A DNA stretch of 19,329 bases from JAFGED01 sp964551295 (GCA_964551295.1 CAZKDJ010000067.1:1-19329); one strand, 5' to 3'; positions 1 to 7,351 are shown, numbered from the stretch's first letter. Translations and numbers: made by a program. Notes: a model not told the origin generated them from the sequence alone.

Positions 1-590
1 CCTACCGTCGTCTTTGACATGTGACCCGGATAGAGCACCGTCCCGTCTGGCAGCTTGAACAACACCTCGCAAATCGAGTGCTCAAGTGTATCCCAATCGC
101 CGCCGGGCAGGTCGGTGCGCCCCACCCCATCGGCAAACAGCACGTCGCCGTCAAAAGCCACGCCCTCTTCTTCTAGATAGAAGGTCACGCCCCCTGGAGA
201 GTGGCCCGGGGTGTGCAACACCCGGAAGCGTAGCGTGCCCACCTCCAGCACCTGCCCATCCTCCAGTTCCACGTCCGGCATCGGGCTTTCTACCTCTGGC
301 AAGCCGAACAGGGCAGCGCCGCCCTTCGCTTCCAAAATCGGCAGCTCTGCCGGATGCAGTGCCAGGGGCGCGCCCGTCGCCGCCACGATCTCGGCATTGG
401 CCCCCATGTGATCAAAGTGGCAGTGGGTGTTGAGGACATAGCGGATCGTCAAGTCGTTCTCCTCGACCGCTTTGAGAATGCGCCCCGGGTGTCCACCGGG
501 ATCGATCACCACCCCCTCCCGCGTCTCCTCGCAGCCGACGACGTAGCAGTTGGTTTGAGTAATGCCGACGTGAACGATAGAAAGTATCAT
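1..590 (-). CDS. MBL-fold metallo-hydrolase (glyoxalase II-like), 3' end cut by window
   Basis: Metallo-beta-lactamase-fold hydrolase of the small glyoxalase II/YcbL type, expected to be a cytosolic binuclear-metal thioester or related hydrolase. Translation from the ATG at 590 starts MILSIVHVGITQTNCYVVG. The metal-binding signature THCHFDH lies at about residues 55-61 (H56, H58, D60, H61). Further expected metal ligands are the His in the TPGHSPGG segment, the Asp in the FDGDVLF segment and the His in YPGH near the end. The frame is open to base 1 with 196 codons visible; the family is usually about 200-215 residues, so only a short tail is missing. The start is 4 bases downstream of the dgkA stop, so it is probably the last or a late gene of the same transcript. 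The residue after the last motif His is Met rather than the usual Gly, a minor oddity. The exact substrate cannot be told from sequence. Confidence 0.9.
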   Translation of the reverse strand, partial: MILSIVHVGITQTNCYVVGCEETREGVVIDPGGHPGRILKAVEENDLTIRYVLNTHCHFDHMGANAEIVAATGAPLALHPAELPILEAKGGAALFGLPEVESPMPDVELEDGQVLEVGTLRFRVLHTPGHSPGGVTFYLEEEGVAFDGDVLFADGVGRTDLPGGDWDTLEHSICEVLFKLPDGTVLYPGHMSKTTV

Positions 591-594
591 CCGC

Positions 595-972
595 CTATCC
601 CGCTCCAAATATGCGTGCCCACAGCGGCGGCCCCAATACCAGCAGGCCGACGACGACCGCCAGGATGGCCCCCAGCAGCACCGCCCCCGCCGTCACATCC
701 TTGACGATCTTGGCCTGTGGGTGGTATTCGGGGCATATTAGGTCAACGAGCGATTCGGCCACCGTGTTCAACATCTCGCTGACCAGCACGAAACCGATGG
801 TCAGCGCCAGCACAGCCCACTGCATATAGGAGAGTTCCAGCCAAAGTCCCAATGCAATCACGCCCACCGCGATGATCAGATGAATACGCGCGTTACGCTG
901 CGTGCGCAAAGCGTACCACAGGCCGGCAAATGCGTGCCGAAAACTCTCGACGATATTTCGACTGCGCATCAT
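595..972 (-). CDS. dgkA: Diacylglycerol kinase family protein (undecaprenol kinase type)
   Basis: Small integral-membrane kinase of the DgkA family, 125 residues as is usual. In Gram-positive relatives it phosphorylates undecaprenol, recycling the lipid carrier for cell-wall synthesis. Three hydrophobic segments are visible, at about residues 29-47, 50-65 and 95-115. The family signature is present as SEMLNTVAESLVDL (E66, N69, E73), followed by AKIVKDVTAGAVLLGAI with K91 and D92. The ATG at 972 is followed directly by a second ATG at 969; neither has a strong ribosome-binding site, and 12 bases separate the gene from the ybeY stop, which suggests translational coupling. The ybeY-dgkA order is common in bacteria. 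Undecaprenol rather than diacylglycerol as substrate is inferred from the subfamily and context. Confidence 0.93.
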   Translation of the reverse strand: MMRSRNIVESFRHAFAGLWYALRTQRNARIHLIIAVGVIALGLWLELSYMQWAVLALTIGFVLVSEMLNTVAESLVDLICPEYHPQAKIVKDVTAGAVLLGAILAVVVGLLVLGPPLWARIFGAG

Positions 973-984
973 CGTACCAGCGGG

Positions 985-1455
985 TCACAAAGGGGGATTC
1001 ACGTCGATTCCCAGGACCTGGAGGATCTGCGACTGTACACGCCACATCTTTGCCCGAGGCTCCCCTTCCTGATCGTCGTACCCCAGGAGATGCAGCACGC
1101 CGTGGACAACGAGTAACTGTAACTCTGCCTGGACATCGTGTCCCGCCTCAGCGGCATGAGCCACAGCACGGTGGAAAGAGATGACAATGTCGCCGAGATA
1201 GCGCGGCTCGCCCGGGGCATCGACAAACGGCCCGCGCGTTTCGTCTGCAAAGGCCAGCACATCGGTCGGCGCATCCACTCCCCGGTAACGGCGATTAAGC
1301 TCGCGCAGGGTTTCGTCGTCGGTCACCACCACAGCCAGCTCGCACTCGCTCTGGACCTGTTGGTCGTGCAGAGTCTGCAGCGCGGCCCGACACAGCAACT
1401 CTGTCTCGACCTGCGATTCCAGGCCCTCATCGACGTGAACGGCTATGGCATGCAT
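985..1455 (-). CDS. ybeY: YbeY endoribonuclease (rRNA maturation), variant metal site
   Basis: YbeY is a metal-dependent single-strand endoribonuclease for 16S rRNA 3'-end maturation and ribosome quality control. The 156-residue length is normal. The fold markers are clear: a TDD segment followed by LNRRYRG and PTDVLAF (about residues 46-69), then YLGDIVIS, then the metal motif HGVLHLLGYDD at 118-128. In the standard motif (H-G-x-L-H-L-x-G-Y-D-H) three histidines bind zinc; here H118 and H122 are kept but position 128 is Asp. Asp can bind zinc, so activity may be retained. The ATG at 1455 has a modest GAGG element 5 bases upstream and lies 18 bases after the pgpH stop, within the rpsU-yqeY-pgpH-ybeY-dgkA order. 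Confidence 0.93.
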   Translation of the reverse strand: MHAIAVHVDEGLESQVETELLCRAALQTLHDQQVQSECELAVVVTDDETLRELNRRYRGVDAPTDVLAFADETRGPFVDAPGEPRYLGDIVISFHRAVAHAAEAGHDVQAELQLLVVHGVLHLLGYDDQEGEPRAKMWRVQSQILQVLGIDVNPPL

Positions 1456-1473
1456 GACAGCCTCGTCCTACCC

Positions 1474-3549
1474 TCAAGCAGCAGCGCTCTCCGTGCGGGG
1501 ATACTGAATGCGCGGATGAAAAACGCCCTTCAGCGCGGAGACAAACGCCTCGCGCGCGACCTCAAGATCGTGCAGCGTCAAGTCGCACTCACTCAACTGG
1601 CCATCGGACACGCGGTCGGAAAAAACGCGGTTGACGATCTCGGCCACCTCCTCCGCGCTGGTGGGACGGATAGCGCGCACGGCTGCCTCACACCCATCGG
1701 CCAGCATGACCAATGCGGTCTCCTTGCTCTGTGGCTTGGGGCCTTGATAGCGAAAGTTGTCGGCATCAACCGCTGCCACATCGCCCGCCAACTGCACGGC
1801 CTTGTCATAGAGAAAACTGACCCACGTCGTGCCGTGATGCTCGGGGATGAAATCACGCACGCGGCGAGGCAACCGAGACCGTCGTCCCATGTCGATGCCG
1901 TCATTGACGTGGCTGACGATGACCTCGGCACTCGTGCTTGGGTCGAGGCGGTCGTGCGGATTGACGCCCTCCACCTGATTCTCGGCGAAAAAGTAAGGAC
2001 GCGTGATCTTGCCCACATCGTGATAATAAGCGCCCACACGAGTCAGAAAAGTATCCGCCCCGATGCGCTCCGCCGCCTGCTCGGCCAAACTGGCCACCAT
2101 CATGCTATGATGGTAGGTAGCGGGGGCCTCGCGGAGCAGGCGCTGCAGCAAGGGATTGTCGGGGCGACTCAACTCGATCAGGCGCATCGTCGTCGCAATA
2201 TCGAACAACGGCCCGATGAGGAATAACCCACCCAACGCCAGGCTGGCCGAGAGCAGCCCGTTGCCGATGCCAGCCAGCACCGTCACCAGCAATTCACCCG
2301 TCTGGAGGACGTCGGCACCCTGCGGCAGACGAAAGACGAGAACGACGAGCGCGTGAGCCAAAGAGACGAACCCGCCAGCGCGGAACAAGGCCCCGATCCG
2401 CTCGACACGTCCCAAGGTGAGCGCAGCGACAATACCGCCCAGGATAGTATACAGGACCACCTCCAGAGAATTACCGGCGATGGCTCCAGCGACACAGCCA
2501 AGGAACAGGGTCGCTGCCACACCCGCGTGCGGCCCCAGGGCGGCAACGACCAGCATCGCCATCGCCGGTGCCGGAGCGAGATAGCGCAAGATATCACCTG
2601 CAGGCAGCATCAGCCACTCGGCAAGGACAAACAAGGAGACCAACAACACCAGCAGAAGGAGTTGCTGACCGCTCCAGAGCACGCCGGATCGGAACCGGGC
2701 CAAATACAGAAACAGCAACACGGTCGCCAACAGCGCCAGCAGGATTGCTCCGACAAAATCGGTCCACCGCGTCTGAGGCTGCCGCAGGCCAAGCTGATTC
2801 ATCACTTCGATATCGAGGGTGTCGACGATCTCGCCGGCCCGGACGATGATCTGATTGGCCTCGAAGGTTCGCAGCACAGCCCCCACCCCCTCCCGCGCTT
2901 GCTGCCGGGCATCCCCCGTGGCTTGAGGGTCGTAAGAGGAATTGGGAACCAGGAAACTCCGCACGAGATCGACGGTGACCGCCACTTCCTCATCCGAGAG
3001 GTCGAGGCTGACCAGATCAGGCACCTCTTCGAGAACCTCCGGCAAGCGGTGCTCGCGAATCTCGGAGCGCATGGCCACACCGATCACCCGCAGGGTCTCG
3101 TGCTCCACACGATCCCAGCCATCTTCGGATAGATCAAGCAGATTGTTGAGTGTCTCGGCGGAAAGGTGAGATAACTCGGGGACGGCCCCAATCAGACTGC
3201 GCTGTTGGGCGGGAGAAGCCAGTGTGTCGGCTCGCACCGTTCCCAGGTAGTCGAGCACCTGGCGGGCGCGGTCGAACTGCTGACGAGCCAGCGCGGGATC
3301 GGGATCGGTATAGATGGGGGCGACGGCGGCAGCTGCGCGTCCCTGTTGCTCCGCGGTCAGAATGGCACTCTCGTAGCTCACGCGGTCCGGCGCGCGGATA
3401 TCACGGGGGGCGACCCCTCCAGCTTCGATCACCACCTGTTCCGCGGGCAGCAGAGGGAAGACCATCACACTGGCCGAAATCCCCGCCAACACGATTCCCA
3501 GCAGGATCAGGCGTACCCACGCCCACCAGTGATGGGTGACTTGACGCAA
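1474..3549 (-). CDS. pgpH: PgpH/YqfF-type 7TM-HD membrane phosphodiesterase
   Basis: Polytopic membrane HD-domain protein of the 7TMR-HD family. Characterised members (Listeria PgpH) hydrolyse the second messenger cyclic di-AMP. Layout for a 691-residue protein: an N-terminal membrane anchor at about 8-30; a large extracytoplasmic 7TMR-HDED-like region to about 260; a hydrophobic core of roughly seven helices at 265-455; then a cytosolic HD domain with YHHSMM, the HD pair YYHDVGK (H510, D511) and downstream EHHGTTW. The frame is open to an ATG at 3624, but the TTG at 3549 is preferred. It has AGGAGG 7 bases upstream and starts just before the first membrane segment, whereas the extension is Cys-rich, unconserved-looking and overlaps a terminator. 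It is encoded between yqeY and ybeY. The c-di-AMP substrate is inferred from the family. Confidence 0.9.
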   Translation of the reverse strand: MRQVTHHWWAWVRLILLGIVLAGISASVMVFPLLPAEQVVIEAGGVAPRDIRAPDRVSYESAILTAEQQGRAAAAVAPIYTDPDPALARQQFDRARQVLDYLGTVRADTLASPAQQRSLIGAVPELSHLSAETLNNLLDLSEDGWDRVEHETLRVIGVAMRSEIREHRLPEVLEEVPDLVSLDLSDEEVAVTVDLVRSFLVPNSSYDPQATGDARQQAREGVGAVLRTFEANQIIVRAGEIVDTLDIEVMNQLGLRQPQTRWTDFVGAILLALLATVLLFLYLARFRSGVLWSGQQLLLLVLLVSLFVLAEWLMLPAGDILRYLAPAPAMAMLVVAALGPHAGVAATLFLGCVAGAIAGNSLEVVLYTILGGIVAALTLGRVERIGALFRAGGFVSLAHALVVLVFRLPQGADVLQTGELLVTVLAGIGNGLLSASLALGGLFLIGPLFDIATTMRLIELSRPDNPLLQRLLREAPATYHHSMMVASLAEQAAERIGADTFLTRVGAYYHDVGKITRPYFFAENQVEGVNPHDRLDPSTSAEVIVSHVNDGIDMGRRSRLPRRVRDFIPEHHGTTWVSFLYDKAVQLAGDVAAVDADNFRYQGPKPQSKETALVMLADGCEAAVRAIRPTSAEEVAEIVNRVFSDRVSDGQLSECDLTLHDLEVAREAFVSALKGVFHPRIQYPRTESAAA

Positions 3550-3610
3550 CGAGAATCCTCCTCTACACCCCTCGACTTTGTGACGCTGGCAATCGCCTAC
3601 CGGGATTGAC

Positions 3611-3636
3611 AAAAGGGAGCACACGCAGCGCTCCCT
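3611..3636 (-). terminator. Intrinsic terminator between yqeY and pgpH
   Basis: Read on the minus strand, AGGGAGC (3636-3630) pairs with GCTCCCT (3620-3614) across a 9-base loop and is followed by TTTT (3614-3611). It lies about 35 bases past the yqeY stop. The short U-run suggests partial termination, lowering expression of pgpH and later genes relative to rpsU-yqeY. No strong separate promoter was found between it and the pgpH start at 3549. Confidence 0.6.
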
Positions 3637-3671
3637 CTGATCTATTCGACCTGTTCACTGACACAGCTCTT

Positions 3672-4118
3672 TCAGCTAGCCAACAACTCGCGCACGACCT
3701 CATCCACCAAGCGACCGTCGGCGCGCCCTTTGAGCTTGGACATCAACTCACGCATCACGGGGCCCATCTGCGCCATACCAGTTGCTCCGACCTCCTCGAT
3801 CACCTGCTGTGCCTCTTGGACGATTTCCTCACGGGAAAGCAGCTTGGGCAAGTATGCCTCGAGGATTGCCAACTCTGCTTCCTCTTTGGCAAGCAGTTCT
3901 GGGCGGTCGGCCTCACGCAACTCGGCGATGGCATCTTGTCGCTGTCTGGCCTGCTTTTGTAGTACCGCCGCCACGCCAGCATCGTCCATCTCACCGCCTT
4001 GCGCGACCTCGGCGTTCGTGATCTCGGTCAGCGACATGCGAATGACCAACTTGCGAGGCTCATCGCGAGAACGCAACGCCTCCTTGAGATCATCCTGCAA
4101 GCGCTCCTTCAAACCCAT
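3672..4118 (-). CDS. yqeY: GatB/YqeY domain protein
   Basis: 148-residue YqeY family protein, a free-standing homologue of the C-terminal domain of the GatB amidotransferase subunit. It is mostly helical and cytosolic, with a presumed tRNA-related but undefined role. Recognisable features are the N-terminal LKERLQDDLKEALRSRD helix, the RMSLTEITNAEV segment, the EEAELAILEAYLPKLLS hinge typical of the family, and the C-terminal GPVMRELMSKLKGRADGR segment with the conserved G-x-x-D-G-R. The length is normal. The ATG at 4118 is 27 bases after the rpsU stop, and rpsU-yqeY is a very widespread pair, presumably co-transcribed from the promoter at 4406-4434. Confidence 0.95.
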   Translation of the reverse strand: MGLKERLQDDLKEALRSRDEPRKLVIRMSLTEITNAEVAQGGEMDDAGVAAVLQKQARQRQDAIAELREADRPELLAKEEAELAILEAYLPKLLSREEIVQEAQQVIEEVGATGMAQMGPVMRELMSKLKGRADGRLVDEVVRELLAS

Positions 4119-4145
4119 TTTACAAACCTGCCTCAGAAAATCGTC

Positions 4146-4352
4146 CTAGTAACGTGATTGCTGGTCCCGATGCGTCTGCCGCCGGCTCTTGCGCAGCTTG
4201 GCCGCTTTCTTGCGCTTGCGAACCACGCTGGGCTTTTCGAAAAAGCGACGACGACGCGCCTCCGACAGAATGCGGTCGCGCTGCACCTTCTTGTTGAAAC
4301 GTCTCAACAAGGAGTCGAAGGACTCGTGATCATCAATGATAACCTTAGTCAC
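4146..4352 (-). CDS. rpsU: 30S ribosomal protein S21
   Basis: 68-residue basic protein matching bS21, which binds near the 3' end of 16S rRNA and helps translation initiation. The family pattern is visible: MTKVIIDDHESFDSLLRRFN at the start, a KKVQRD segment, RRRRFFEKPS, then an Arg/Lys-rich tail (KRKKAAKLRKSRR). The start is GTG at 4352 with a purine-rich GAGAGGGG element about 9 bases upstream. It is the first gene downstream of a consensus sigma-70 promoter, with a leader of about 45-50 bases, fitting high expression. It heads the yqeY-pgpH-ybeY-dgkA cluster. Confidence 0.97.
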   Translation of the reverse strand: MTKVIIDDHESFDSLLRRFNKKVQRDRILSEARRRRFFEKPSVVRKRKKAAKLRKSRRQTHRDQQSRY

Positions 4353-4405
4353 CCTTGCTTCACCCCTCTCTGTACTCGATTTGGTCCAACAAGCGACCGA
4401 GGCTC

Positions 4406-4434
4406 ATTATAATCGTGCAGTGAACGCTTGTCAA
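4406..4434 (-). promoter_or_regulatory. Perfect sigma-70 promoter of rpsU
   Basis: On the minus strand TTGACA (4434-4429), a 17-base spacer (4428-4412) and TATAAT (4411-4406) match the vegetative consensus at every position. The TGA inside the -35 box is also the stop codon of the upstream EamA gene (4433-4431), so the promoter begins where that gene ends. No terminator separates the two, so read-through from the exporter gene is possible. Confidence 0.9.
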
Positions 4435-5411
4435 GCAACACGTTGAGCGCCATATGCTCTACTTTTTTCCAGTCGGCCTTCGTACACTCTCAGAAAGACG
4501 ACTCCCGCCAGGATCATCAGGCTGCCGCCCAGTTGCACCCCATTCAAGCGCTCGCCGAGCAGAAAGTAGGCGATCACGGCGGTGAAGGCCGGTTCCAGGG
4601 TAAGAATCAGGTTGGCGACGCTGGAGGGCAAGAGGCCCAGGCTGACGTTGTATAGCCCAAAGCCGATCAACGTGGGCCCGGCCGCCAATAGGAACAGGGC
4701 ACCCCACCCCGGCAGTTCGCTCCCCAACCAGAAGAGATCACTCAGGCCAGACCAAAGACCCACCGACAGCAAATTGAAGAGCAGCAAAAAGACCGCAGCA
4801 AAACCGAAAGTATACAGCAGGGTCGTCCAAGGGTTCAGGCCGCGTTGCGAGGCCGAGCGCCCCATCAGGCTATAGATGGCGTACCACAGGCCGGAGAGCA
4901 CCCCGGCAAGGACGCCGAGAGGTGCACCCGCCAGACTCACACGCCAGACCGCCGAGTCCAACGCCCCAGCAACCAAGACACAGCCTCCCAAACTGAGAAC
5001 GATAGCCAGCAGCTTGGCCCCATTCAGACGTTCCCGGAGCAGAAACCGGCCCAGCAAAGCGGTGAATCCCGCCGACGAGTAGACGAGCACGGTGGAGATA
5101 GCCGCTCCGCTCAGTGCGACTGCAAACGTCCACAAGGCATTAAAGATCGCCAGCATGAGACCATAGACGACGAGATAGAGCAGGTCTCGGCGCGTCACCC
5201 GAAGCAGAAGTGGGCGCAACAGCCCTAGCGCAGGCAGCAAGGTGAAGGCCACGAAGCCGTCTCGCCAGAAAGCCAGCACCAGCGGGGGCAGGTGGTAGGT
5301 CTGGGTCAGGTAACGGATCAAGATAGCCGTGGTCGAAAGGATGACCGCGCTGACCAGGGCAATCGTATAGCCGCGCGTAAAGCTCGAACTGCGGGAAACT
5401 GATGTGGACAT
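4431..5411 (-). CDS. EamA/DMT-family membrane transporter
   Basis: 326-residue member of the drug/metabolite transporter superfamily with about ten hydrophobic segments arranged as two EamA repeats (about residues 13-150 and 160-312). Typical features are the early RYLTQTYHLPPLVLAFWRDG region after the first helix, LLGRFLLRERLNGAKLLAIV at the end of repeat one, and LLGERLNGVQLGGSLMILAG at the end of repeat two. Such proteins usually export amino acids or other small metabolites; the substrate cannot be read from sequence. The ATG at 5411 has AAGGGG 8 bases upstream. It is divergent from a MocR regulator, so it is a plausible target, possibly exporting an amine or amino acid sensed by that regulator (inference). 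Confidence 0.92.
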   Translation of the reverse strand: MSTSVSRSSSFTRGYTIALVSAVILSTTAILIRYLTQTYHLPPLVLAFWRDGFVAFTLLPALGLLRPLLLRVTRRDLLYLVVYGLMLAIFNALWTFAVALSGAAISTVLVYSSAGFTALLGRFLLRERLNGAKLLAIVLSLGGCVLVAGALDSAVWRVSLAGAPLGVLAGVLSGLWYAIYSLMGRSASQRGLNPWTTLLYTFGFAAVFLLLFNLLSVGLWSGLSDLFWLGSELPGWGALFLLAAGPTLIGFGLYNVSLGLLPSSVANLILTLEPAFTAVIAYFLLGERLNGVQLGGSLMILAGVVFLRVYEGRLEKSRAYGAQRVA

Positions 5412-5444
5412 AATCTACACCCCTTTTCAAAGCGTCAGTAGTTG

Positions 5445-5459
5445 CGCATATTGTATGCG
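5445..5459 (-). promoter_or_regulatory. Inverted repeat overlapping a possible -10 box of the EamA gene
   Basis: CGCATA-ttg-TATGCG is a perfect 6-base inverted repeat about 35 bases before the exporter start. On the minus strand it contains TACAAT (5455-5450), one mismatch from the -10 consensus. No good -35 box is found 17 bases upstream, so transcription may need an activator or the dyad may be an operator. Confidence 0.4.
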
Positions 5460-5480
5460 AAAATCGGCCTGGTTTGTAGA

Positions 5481-5547
5481 GCCAATATTGGCCAATATCA
5501 ATCAGGCCAATTAGGCGCGTTTAAGCAGAATGTGTGTCCAATTGGCC
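5481..5547. promoter_or_regulatory. Cluster of four GCCAAT-type boxes, probable MocR operator
   Basis: GCCAATAT occurs at 5481-5488 and again at 5491-5498, exactly one helical turn apart. GCCAATTA follows at 5506-5513, and an inverted copy lies in CCAATTGGCC at 5538-5547. The first copy also lies in the perfect palindrome GCCAATATTGGC (5481-5492). MocR-type regulators commonly bind repeated boxes between their own gene and a divergent target, which fits this position. Binding itself is inferred. Confidence 0.6.
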
Positions 5548-5568
5548 CTTCCAAATCCATCAAGAATG

Positions 5569-5577
5569 TGATACGAT
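5569..5577 (+). promoter_or_regulatory. Extended -10 promoter of the MocR gene
   Basis: TGATACGAT reads as TGn followed by TACGAT (5572-5577), an extended -10 element about 30 bases before the ATG at 5607. The -35 region is poor, as expected for extended -10 promoters. The nearest GCCAAT-type box ends about 22 bases upstream, near the -35 zone, consistent with regulation by the bound protein. Confidence 0.45.
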
Positions 5578-5606
5578 CGTCCTACCAATTTCGACGGAGT
5601 AAACGC

Positions 5607-7097
5607 ATGCGCATCCCGCTTGATCGCCAGAGTAAGGTGCCCCTCTATCGCCAGATCGAGGCTTTCTTACGCCAGGGAATTCTATCGGGCAGCCTGGCGC
5701 CCGACACCCGCCTGCCCGCCACCCGGCAGCTCGCTCGCGACCTGGACGTCAATCGCCTGACGGTGGAGAACGCCTACGCCGAGCTGCAAGCCGACGGTCT
5801 GGTTGAAGGTCGAGTGGGCAGCGGCACCTACGTCCTGCCGCCCTACCCCTTCCCCTCCCTTGCCAGAGATGATCCCAACGCACCCTGGCCACTGTGGCAG
5901 CGGGATGTACGGGACAAAGATAGGTTATCCAAAACGATCGCGCCGAGCGAGATGCTCAAAGCCACCGGTCACCCCAATCCCATCGACTTTGCCGGCGGCA
6001 CCGGAGCCTCTCGCCTGTTTCCCGTCGACGAGTTCCGCAAGACTATCCAAACCGTGATGCGCCGCGACGGCGTCGCCGCCCTGGAATACGGCGATCGCAA
6101 GGGATACGCCCCGCTGCGCAGCACCATCGCCCACGTCCTGGCCAGCCAGGGCCTTCAAACGAGCGCGGATAGCATCCTCATCACCGCCGGCTCGCAGCAA
6201 GCGCTGGCGTTGGTCTCGCAAATGCTTCTCAAATCAGGCGACGTCATCCTGGTGGAAAGCCCAACCTACGGCGGAGCACTGGATCTGTTCCGCGCTCTCG
6301 GCTTCAAGATCGTGGGCATCTCCACCGACGAGCGCGGCATGCAGGTCGGAAAGCTGGAAAAGCTGCTCCAGCAGCACCATCCCCAACTCATCTACACCAT
6401 CCCCAACTTTCAGAATCCAACTGGCACCTGCCTGAGCAGCCAGCGCCGCCGCCGGTTGATCGCCCTGGCAGACCAGTATAACGTGCCCATCCTCGAGGAC
6501 GATTTCGTGGGTGATCTGCGCTACGATGGGCGCGCTCAGCCGGCGCTGAAGGCACTCGCTCCCGGCGGCCGGGTCATCTACGTCAGCACCTTCTCCAAGA
6601 TGCTGATGCCCGGGCTGCGCGTGGGCTTTGTGGTGGCCGAAGGCCCGGTCTATGACCACCTGGTCAGCTACAAGCGCGTCAACGACCTGGCGACCTCCAA
6701 CTTGATCCAGCGTGCTCTGGAGGCTTACGTCACCGTCGGACGCTATCAGGCTCACCTACGTCGCTCCTGTCGCGTGTATCGTAGGCGACGGGATGCCATC
6801 CTCGAGGCTATCGCGCGCTACCTGCCCGCCGACGCGCGCGTCAACCCACCCCTGGGCGGGCTGTTCGTCTGGCTGCACTTGCCCGACGATCTATCCTCTG
6901 AGAAGCTGCTCCCACTGGCCTGCCAGGAAGGGGTAGCCTTTGCACCCGGCGGCGACTTTTTCCCCAACCGCTCCGCCGGCGAGCATGCGATGCGCCTCAA
7001 TTTCGCCACGCATCCGCCCGAGACTATCAAGGACGGAATCAAGAGATTGGGGAAAGCAATCGAGCAGCTAACCACAGGTTGCATCGATTTTCACTGA
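5607..7097 (+). CDS. MocR-type regulator (GntR helix-turn-helix fused to aminotransferase fold)
   Basis: 496-residue PLP-dependent transcription factor. The N-terminal GntR winged helix-turn-helix covers about residues 1-75: VPLYRQIEAFLRQGILSG, TRLPATRQLARDL, VNRLTVENAYAELQADGLVE and GSGTYV. A class I aminotransferase-fold domain fills about 100-490, with ITAGSQQALALVSQML, YTIPNFQNPTG, ILEDDFVGDLRYDG and the PLP-binding lysine in STFSKMLMPGLRVGF (K331). MocR proteins sense vitamin B6 forms, GABA, taurine or other amines. The frame opens at 5442, but the ATG at 5607 is chosen: GGAG lies 7 bases upstream and the GntR domain begins there. It is divergent from the EamA exporter, its likely target along with itself. 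The effector is unknown. Confidence 0.93.
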   Translation: MRIPLDRQSKVPLYRQIEAFLRQGILSGSLAPDTRLPATRQLARDLDVNRLTVENAYAELQADGLVEGRVGSGTYVLPPYPFPSLARDDPNAPWPLWQRDVRDKDRLSKTIAPSEMLKATGHPNPIDFAGGTGASRLFPVDEFRKTIQTVMRRDGVAALEYGDRKGYAPLRSTIAHVLASQGLQTSADSILITAGSQQALALVSQMLLKSGDVILVESPTYGGALDLFRALGFKIVGISTDERGMQVGKLEKLLQQHHPQLIYTIPNFQNPTGTCLSSQRRRRLIALADQYNVPILEDDFVGDLRYDGRAQPALKALAPGGRVIYVSTFSKMLMPGLRVGFVVAEGPVYDHLVSYKRVNDLATSNLIQRALEAYVTVGRYQAHLRRSCRVYRRRRDAILEAIARYLPADARVNPPLGGLFVWLHLPDDLSSEKLLPLACQEGVAFAPGGDFFPNRSAGEHAMRLNFATHPPETIKDGIKRLGKAIEQLTTGCIDFH

Positions 7098-7103
7098 TTT
7101 GTC

Positions 7104-7138
7104 AACGAATAGGCAACCAGGGCATTTGTTTATTCGTT
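7104..7138 (+). terminator. Possible terminator of the MocR gene
   Basis: AACGAATA (7104-7111) can pair with TATTCGTT (7131-7138) across a 19-base loop, followed by only a short TT run. It lies just past the MocR stop. The AT-rich stem and long loop make it a weak candidate; the GC-richer hairpin at 7156-7180 is an alternative but lacks a T-run. Confidence 0.3.
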
Positions 7139-7307
7139 TTGCATTCGGTGACAGTCTGACGCAAAAACGCAGTGCGTCAGGTCTCCGTATGCCAGCCGCC
7201 CGGCGCGCGTTTCTTGGCGTATGCCAATCGTCGGTCTCCACACATTCTTTCATCCACCCAGCGTACACGATGCGTCCAGCAGAGCGAAGCGAGTTGTGCT
7301 ATCTTAT

Positions 7308-7336
7308 GATCAGACCGATTTACAAAATCTCTGATC
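7308..7336 (+). promoter_or_regulatory. Strong two-part hairpin or dyad before the VWA gene
   Basis: GATCAGA (7308-7314) pairs with TCTGATC (7330-7336) and, after a 2-base CC bulge, GATTT (7317-7321) pairs with AAATC (7325-7329) around a 3-base ACA loop, 12 pairs in all. It ends two bases before the ribosome-binding site AGGAGGG (7339-7345) of the gene starting at 7352. It could be a 5' mRNA stabilising stem or a protein-binding operator. Confidence 0.5.
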
Positions 7337-7351
7337 TTAGGAGGGTGTGTT

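Larger units (their letters stand above)
7098..7351. other. Intergenic region without a gene
   Basis: The 254 bases between the MocR gene and the VWA protein gene hold no convincing reading frame. They contain a weak AT-rich hairpin (7104-7138), a perfect 8-base inverted repeat CTGACGCA/TGCGTCAG with a 9-base loop (7156-7163 and 7173-7180), a 9-base direct repeat CGTATGCCA (7186-7194 and 7218-7226), and a strong dyad just before the next ribosome-binding site (7308-7336). The -10-like boxes near 7300-7310 have no -35 partner. Confidence 0.6.

Noticed and set aside
1138..2226. Long plus-strand frame of 362 codons opposite ybeY and pgpH
   Set aside because: It is antisense to two well-recognised genes, has no ribosome-binding site or recognisable domain, and its existence is explained by high GC content and codon bias of the genes opposite.
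2353..3132. Plus-strand frame of 259 codons opposite pgpH
   Set aside because: Shadow frame; low-complexity Gln/Arg/His-rich translation, overlapped entirely by pgpH.
5442..5606. N-terminal extension of the MocR regulator from an upstream ATG
   Set aside because: The extension covers the operator boxes and promoter, and the GntR domain and ribosome-binding site both point to the ATG at 5607.
7186..7226. Direct repeat CGTATGCCA (9 bases, twice)
   Set aside because: Too short and isolated to claim an attachment site or mobile element; noted only in the intergenic description.
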